8,492 nucleotides of DNA from contig JAJBSZ010000195.1 in the NCBI GenBank assembly GCA_020861125.1, positions 1 through 8,492 on the forward strand. The letters run 5' to 3'. Below the pieces are notes generated by a model, which saw nothing but the letters and a program-made list of their open reading frames with translations, was not told the DNA's origin and made no database searches. Origin of the DNA: Planctomycetota bacterium. GTDB taxonomy: Bacteria; Planctomycetota; SZUA-567. The position numbers and the translations under genes are program-made. Positions 5,929 to 8,492 of this stretch are shown piece by piece; position 1 is the first letter of the stretch; every line of letters begins with the position of its first letter.

Positions 5929-7005
5929 TTACCCCTCCCGTCCGGGTCCGGTGTCCCAGCCCGCGCGCTCCGTCGCCAGGAGGGTCACCACCCGATGGTA
6001 GACCTGTTCTACACCAATGCCCAGGCGACATGGCTCCCGATCCGGCGGGTGGGTGCAGCCTTGGCACGGGCAGCACGGCTCGCCGGTCCACACGACGTCG
6101 GCCTGCCGCGCCGATTCCAGCACGCCCTCCGGGATGGTGCAGGTAAAGATGCAGACGAGATTCCGGAGGCCGCTGTTGCCGGCGATGTGCACCGCCCCGG
6201 TGTCCAGCGTCACGAAACACTGCGACGCCGCCGCCAGGGCGGCCGTGTCCAGGAGCGACGTCCGACCGGCCAGGTTCAACGCCGACCCGCAGGTCCGCAT
6301 TTCCAGCAACTTCTCGATATACTCGTGGTCGCCAGGCGCACCGGTAATGTAAAGGAACGCGTCGTGGCTTGCCTGCAGGCGATCCATCAGCGCCGCAAAC
6401 CGTTCCGGCGGCCAATTTTTCAACGGGGCCTGGGCCCGAACGCTGAACCCGATCACCGGCCGGCGGCCGGCCGGGCGCAAAATATCGGCGGCGCGCTGCC
6501 GCTCCTCCACCCCGATCGGCGGCAGGCTGGTGGTACCCTTGCCGGTCAGCGAAAAGGCGCGGCGGACCGGTTCCTCGAACATATCCACCAGACTGCGATG
6601 GGCATCCGGCGAAAACCGCAGGACCCGCGTTGCCAACCACGGCATCCACCAGCGGGGGTGGGTGGCGAGATGCAGCCGGTCCGGGATGATCCGGACGGGA
6701 ATGCCCGCCAGCCAGGCCACCAGCGCGCTCCGGGCCTTGCGGTCGAGGGAGAGAAAGGTCTCGTACTTGCCACGCACAGCGGCCGCCATGCCCCAGAGAC
6801 CGCCAACATCGGAGCCGCTGCGGTAGCGGTAGACGTGGAGGTCGTCCAGCAGCGGATGGCCACGCACCACCCCTTCCGCCTCGGCCTTGACCATAAGCCC
6901 GATCCGTGCCTGGGGGAAATGGCGGCGGAGCAGATCCAGGGCGGCGGTGGAGCAGACGACGTCACCCAGGTTATTGAGGTTGGAAACCAATACCGATCGC
7001 ACCAC
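5929..7005 (-). CDS. Family 9 glycosyltransferase, LPS heptosyltransferase-like (WaaF/WaaC family)
   Basis: 358 residues from the chosen start. GT9 enzymes transfer ADP-heptose (or another activated sugar) to the inner core of lipopolysaccharide at the cytoplasmic face. Visible features are the N-terminal NNLGD motif (11-15), the APLKNWPPERF segment (193-203), and the C-terminal-domain DTGAVHIAG motif (268-276), where family members bind the nucleotide sugar. A cysteine cluster follows near the end (C311, C312, C314, C317, C326), as in several GT9 members. The open frame continues upstream to a TTG at 7098, but that codon lies in the predicted -35 box, and the extension runs back through the predicted promoter and the mutase terminator. 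The start is therefore probably one of the tandem GTG codons at 7005 and 7002; I chose 7005 because a GGA lies 6 nt upstream. It is the first gene of the four-gene operon. Exact sugar specificity is not determinable. Confidence 0.9.
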   Translation of the reverse strand: MVRSVLVSNLNNLGDVVCSTAALDLLRRHFPQARIGLMVKAEAEGVVRGHPLLDDLHVYRYRSGSDVGGLWGMAAAVRGKYETFLSLDRKARSALVAWLAGIPVRIIPDRLHLATHPRWWMPWLATRVLRFSPDAHRSLVDMFEEPVRRAFSLTGKGTTSLPPIGVEERQRAADILRPAGRRPVIGFSVRAQAPLKNWPPERFAALMDRLQASHDAFLYITGAPGDHEYIEKLLEMRTCGSALNLAGRTSLLDTAALAAASQCFVTLDTGAVHIAGNSGLRNLVCIFTCTIPEGVLESARQADVVWTGEPCCPCQGCTHPPDREPCRLGIGVEQVYHRVVTLLATERAGWDTGPGREG

Positions 7006-7030
7006 CAGAAGTCCGCCTCGCCCATAGCGT

Positions 7031-7063
7031 AAAAAAATCACCTCGGCCGCCCGGCCGAAGTGA
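7031..7063 (-). terminator. Intrinsic terminator of the phosphomannomutase gene
   Basis: Read on the minus strand: an 11-bp stem, TCACTTCGGCC pairing with GGCCGAGGTGA (one G-U pair), a GGGC loop, then seven T residues (7037-7031). It lies 57 bp downstream of the mutase stop codon and just before the GT9 gene. This is the strongest terminator in the window. Because of the predicted promoter at 7070-7098 it may also be transcribed as the very 5' end of the glycosyltransferase operon mRNA. Confidence 0.88.
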
Positions 7064-7069
7064 TTGGGA

Positions 7070-7098
7070 AGTATAGCACGCCGAGTCGTCCGCGCCAA
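7070..7098 (-). promoter_or_regulatory. Predicted sigma-70-type promoter for the glycosyltransferase/radical SAM operon
   Basis: On the minus strand, TTGGCG (7098-7093, 4 of 6 consensus bases) is followed by a 17-bp spacer and TATACT (7075-7070, 5 of 6). The expected transcription start is near 7063, about 58 nt before the GTG at 7005. It is the only good promoter I see in the gap between the mutase and GT9 genes. It lies upstream of the mutase terminator, so that hairpin would sit at the 5' end of the new transcript. Prediction only. Confidence 0.55.
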
Positions 7099-7119
7099 CG
7101 GCTTTTCGCCGGGACGGTA

Positions 7120-8469
7120 TCAATGCCCCTCGTCGGCCAGCCGGCCGCCGATGGCCTGTTCCACCGCCGCCCGAGCCCGGTCCCGAATTTCCGGCGTGTC
7201 CGCCTCGAGGTTAAGGCGCAGCACCGGTTCGGTGTTGGAGGCGCGGATATTGAACCAGTAGCCGTCAAAGTACATGGACAGGCCGTCCAGGTGGATGACT
7301 TCCGTCGCCGTAGCCTTGAAATCGTCCTCGACCCGGGCCATGACCGCCGCGGGATCGTCGACCACGAAATTGATCTCGCCGGTGGCGAAGTATTTCCGGT
7401 AGGGAGCGATCAATTCGGACAGCTTCTTGCCGCTCCGGGAGATGACGCTCAGGACCGACAGCATCGCCATCTCGGCATTGTCGGTATAGTGCAGGTCGCG
7501 GAAGTAGAAGTGGCCGGAAAGTTCGCCGGCAAAGATGGCCTTGTCTTCCCGCATCATCGCCTTGATGAAGGAATGACCGACCCGGCACATCTTGGCGACG
7601 CCGCCGAGTCTTTCGATCTCCTCCCTGACCACCTTGGAACTGCGGAGGTCATAGTAAATGGTGGCGCCAGGTTCCATCGCCAGCATTTCGCCGGCGATGA
7701 GGGCGGTGATAAAGTCGGCCGGAATGATGGCGCCGGTTTCATCGACATAGGCGCTGCGGTCACCGTCGCCGTCGAAGGCGACGCCGAGGTCAGCCCCGAC
7801 CTCGCGCACCTTCGCCACCAGGTCCGCCATATTCGAGGCCTTCATCGGATTGGCTTCGTGGTTGGGAAAGTTGCCGTCCGGCTCGAAATACATGGGGATG
7901 ACTTCGCAGGGCAGTTTTTCAAACAGGCGGGGGAGGAACGCGCCCATTACCCCGTTGCCGGCGTCCACCACCACCGTCAGCGGCTTGATGTTGCCGGCAT
8001 ACTTCAGGAGATTGGCCCGATATTCGCTATAAATGTCTTCCTGACGGATGCTGCCGAGTTTTTCAACGGTACTAAACGCGTTTTTCTCGATCAGCTTTTC
8101 CATGTCTGCCAGGCCGGTATCGTAGGCGACGGGGATGGCATCCTCCCGGCACCACTTGCAGCCGTTGTAGGCGGCCGGATTATGGCTGGCGGTAATCTGC
8201 ACCCCGGCATCCGCCTTGAGGTAGGCGGTGGCAAAATACAGCATGGGCGTCGAGGCCATACCGATGTCGATGACATCGCAGCCAGCCTTGGTGAGTCCCC
8301 GCATCATGGCTTGAGACAAGGGAATGCCGGATTCACGCATATCCCGCCCGACCACCGTGGTCCGGCATTTCAGGACCTGCACGGCGGCCTGACCCATGGC
8401 CTCGAAAATCCCCTCGTTGACCTGGTCCGGATAGGTTCCCCTGACGTCGTACGCCTTGAATATTCCCAT
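7120..8469 (-). CDS. manB: Phosphomannomutase/phosphoglucomutase
   Basis: 449 residues, full length for the alpha-D-phosphohexomutase family (AlgC/ManB type). This cytoplasmic enzyme interconverts hexose 6-phosphate and 1-phosphate by way of a phosphoserine, feeding GDP-mannose or UDP-glucose synthesis for polysaccharides and LPS. All four family signatures are present: TASHNP at 93-98 with the catalytic Ser95; the magnesium loop DGDGDR at 233-238; the sugar-selecting GELSGH at 315-320; and the phosphate-binding RASNTEP at 409-415. The start ATG at 8469 is preceded by GGAGG about 10 nt upstream, and the protein opens at the usual point (IFKAYDVRG). It ends at a TGA in front of a strong terminator, so it is a separate transcription unit from the glycosyltransferase operon downstream on the same strand, though probably related in function. 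Mannose versus glucose preference cannot be judged. Its own promoter lies outside the window. Confidence 0.95.
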   Translation of the reverse strand: MGIFKAYDVRGTYPDQVNEGIFEAMGQAAVQVLKCRTTVVGRDMRESGIPLSQAMMRGLTKAGCDVIDIGMASTPMLYFATAYLKADAGVQITASHNPAAYNGCKWCREDAIPVAYDTGLADMEKLIEKNAFSTVEKLGSIRQEDIYSEYRANLLKYAGNIKPLTVVVDAGNGVMGAFLPRLFEKLPCEVIPMYFEPDGNFPNHEANPMKASNMADLVAKVREVGADLGVAFDGDGDRSAYVDETGAIIPADFITALIAGEMLAMEPGATIYYDLRSSKVVREEIERLGGVAKMCRVGHSFIKAMMREDKAIFAGELSGHFYFRDLHYTDNAEMAMLSVLSVISRSGKKLSELIAPYRKYFATGEINFVVDDPAAVMARVEDDFKATATEVIHLDGLSMYFDGYWFNIRASNTEPVLRLNLEADTPEIRDRARAAVEQAIGGRLADEGH

Positions 8470-8492
8470 TCCTGCTTTTCCTCCCCGCTTCC
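8470..8492 (-). promoter_or_regulatory. Ribosome-binding region of the phosphomannomutase gene
   Basis: The last 23 bp of the window, read on the minus strand, contain GGGGAGGAAAAGCAGGA directly before the ATG. They supply a strong purine-rich Shine-Dalgarno (GGAGG, about 10 nt upstream) and support the chosen start. Nothing else can be read before the window ends. Confidence 0.6.

Noticed and set aside
6546..7025. ATG-started minus-strand frame inside the 5' part of the GT9 gene, considered as a leader peptide or a frameshifted start
   Set aside because: The GT9 motifs are continuous in their own frame from the GTG codons, so no frameshift is needed, and the alternative product resembles no protein family I know.
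5476..7032. Plus-strand open frame of 518 codons
   Set aside because: It lies antisense to the GT9 and GT2 genes, which have clear family motifs. Its product shows no recognisable domain and is rich in Arg, Gly, Pro and Ala, as expected from a high-GC shadow frame.

Overview
This is a gene-dense, GC-rich window of about 8.5 kb. It looks like the chromosome of a Gram-negative bacterium. A family 9 (heptosyltransferase-type) glycosyltransferase implies lipopolysaccharide. The mix of a TRAP-transporter permease, a B12-binding-like/radical SAM protein of the TIGR03960 type and four radical SAM genes in a row would suit an anaerobe, for example a member of the Desulfobacterota (former Deltaproteobacteria). 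That placement is inference from gene content, not a database match.

Layout, left to right. The 3' end of a TRAP large-permease gene (dctM type, + strand) enters from the left edge. It converges on a TIGR03960-type radical SAM gene (- strand), with a perfect inverted repeat between them that probably ends transcription from both sides. The TIGR03960-type gene is divergent from rlmN (+ strand), which makes 2-methyladenosine in 23S rRNA and tRNA. rlmN converges tail to tail with a four-gene minus-strand operon, and the two stop codons share one CTAG. In transcription order the operon is: GT9 heptosyltransferase-like protein, GT2 glycosyltransferase, then two paralogous 304-residue radical SAM proteins with a short auxiliary-cluster (SPASM/twitch-type) domain. 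Its genes abut or overlap (TAAATG, TGATG, 6-nt gap), so translation is probably coupled. Upstream, also on the minus strand, lies a complete phosphomannomutase/phosphoglucomutase gene with its own strong intrinsic terminator. The best promoter for the glycosylation operon lies just upstream of that terminator, so the two signals are interleaved.

The right half reads as surface-polysaccharide or LPS-core biosynthesis: the mutase supplies hexose-1-phosphate for nucleotide sugars, the two glycosyltransferases build a glycan, and the twin radical SAM enzymes probably modify a sugar or another component of it. The twins are the most novel content. They are about 55% identical by hand alignment with no gaps, and their auxiliary-cluster cysteine spacing (CX17C, then CX2C) resembles what I recall for BtrN, a radical SAM dehydrogenase acting on an aminocyclitol.

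No stretch longer than 300 bases lacks a gene. I saw no tRNA, rRNA, CRISPR array, insertion sequence or attachment site.
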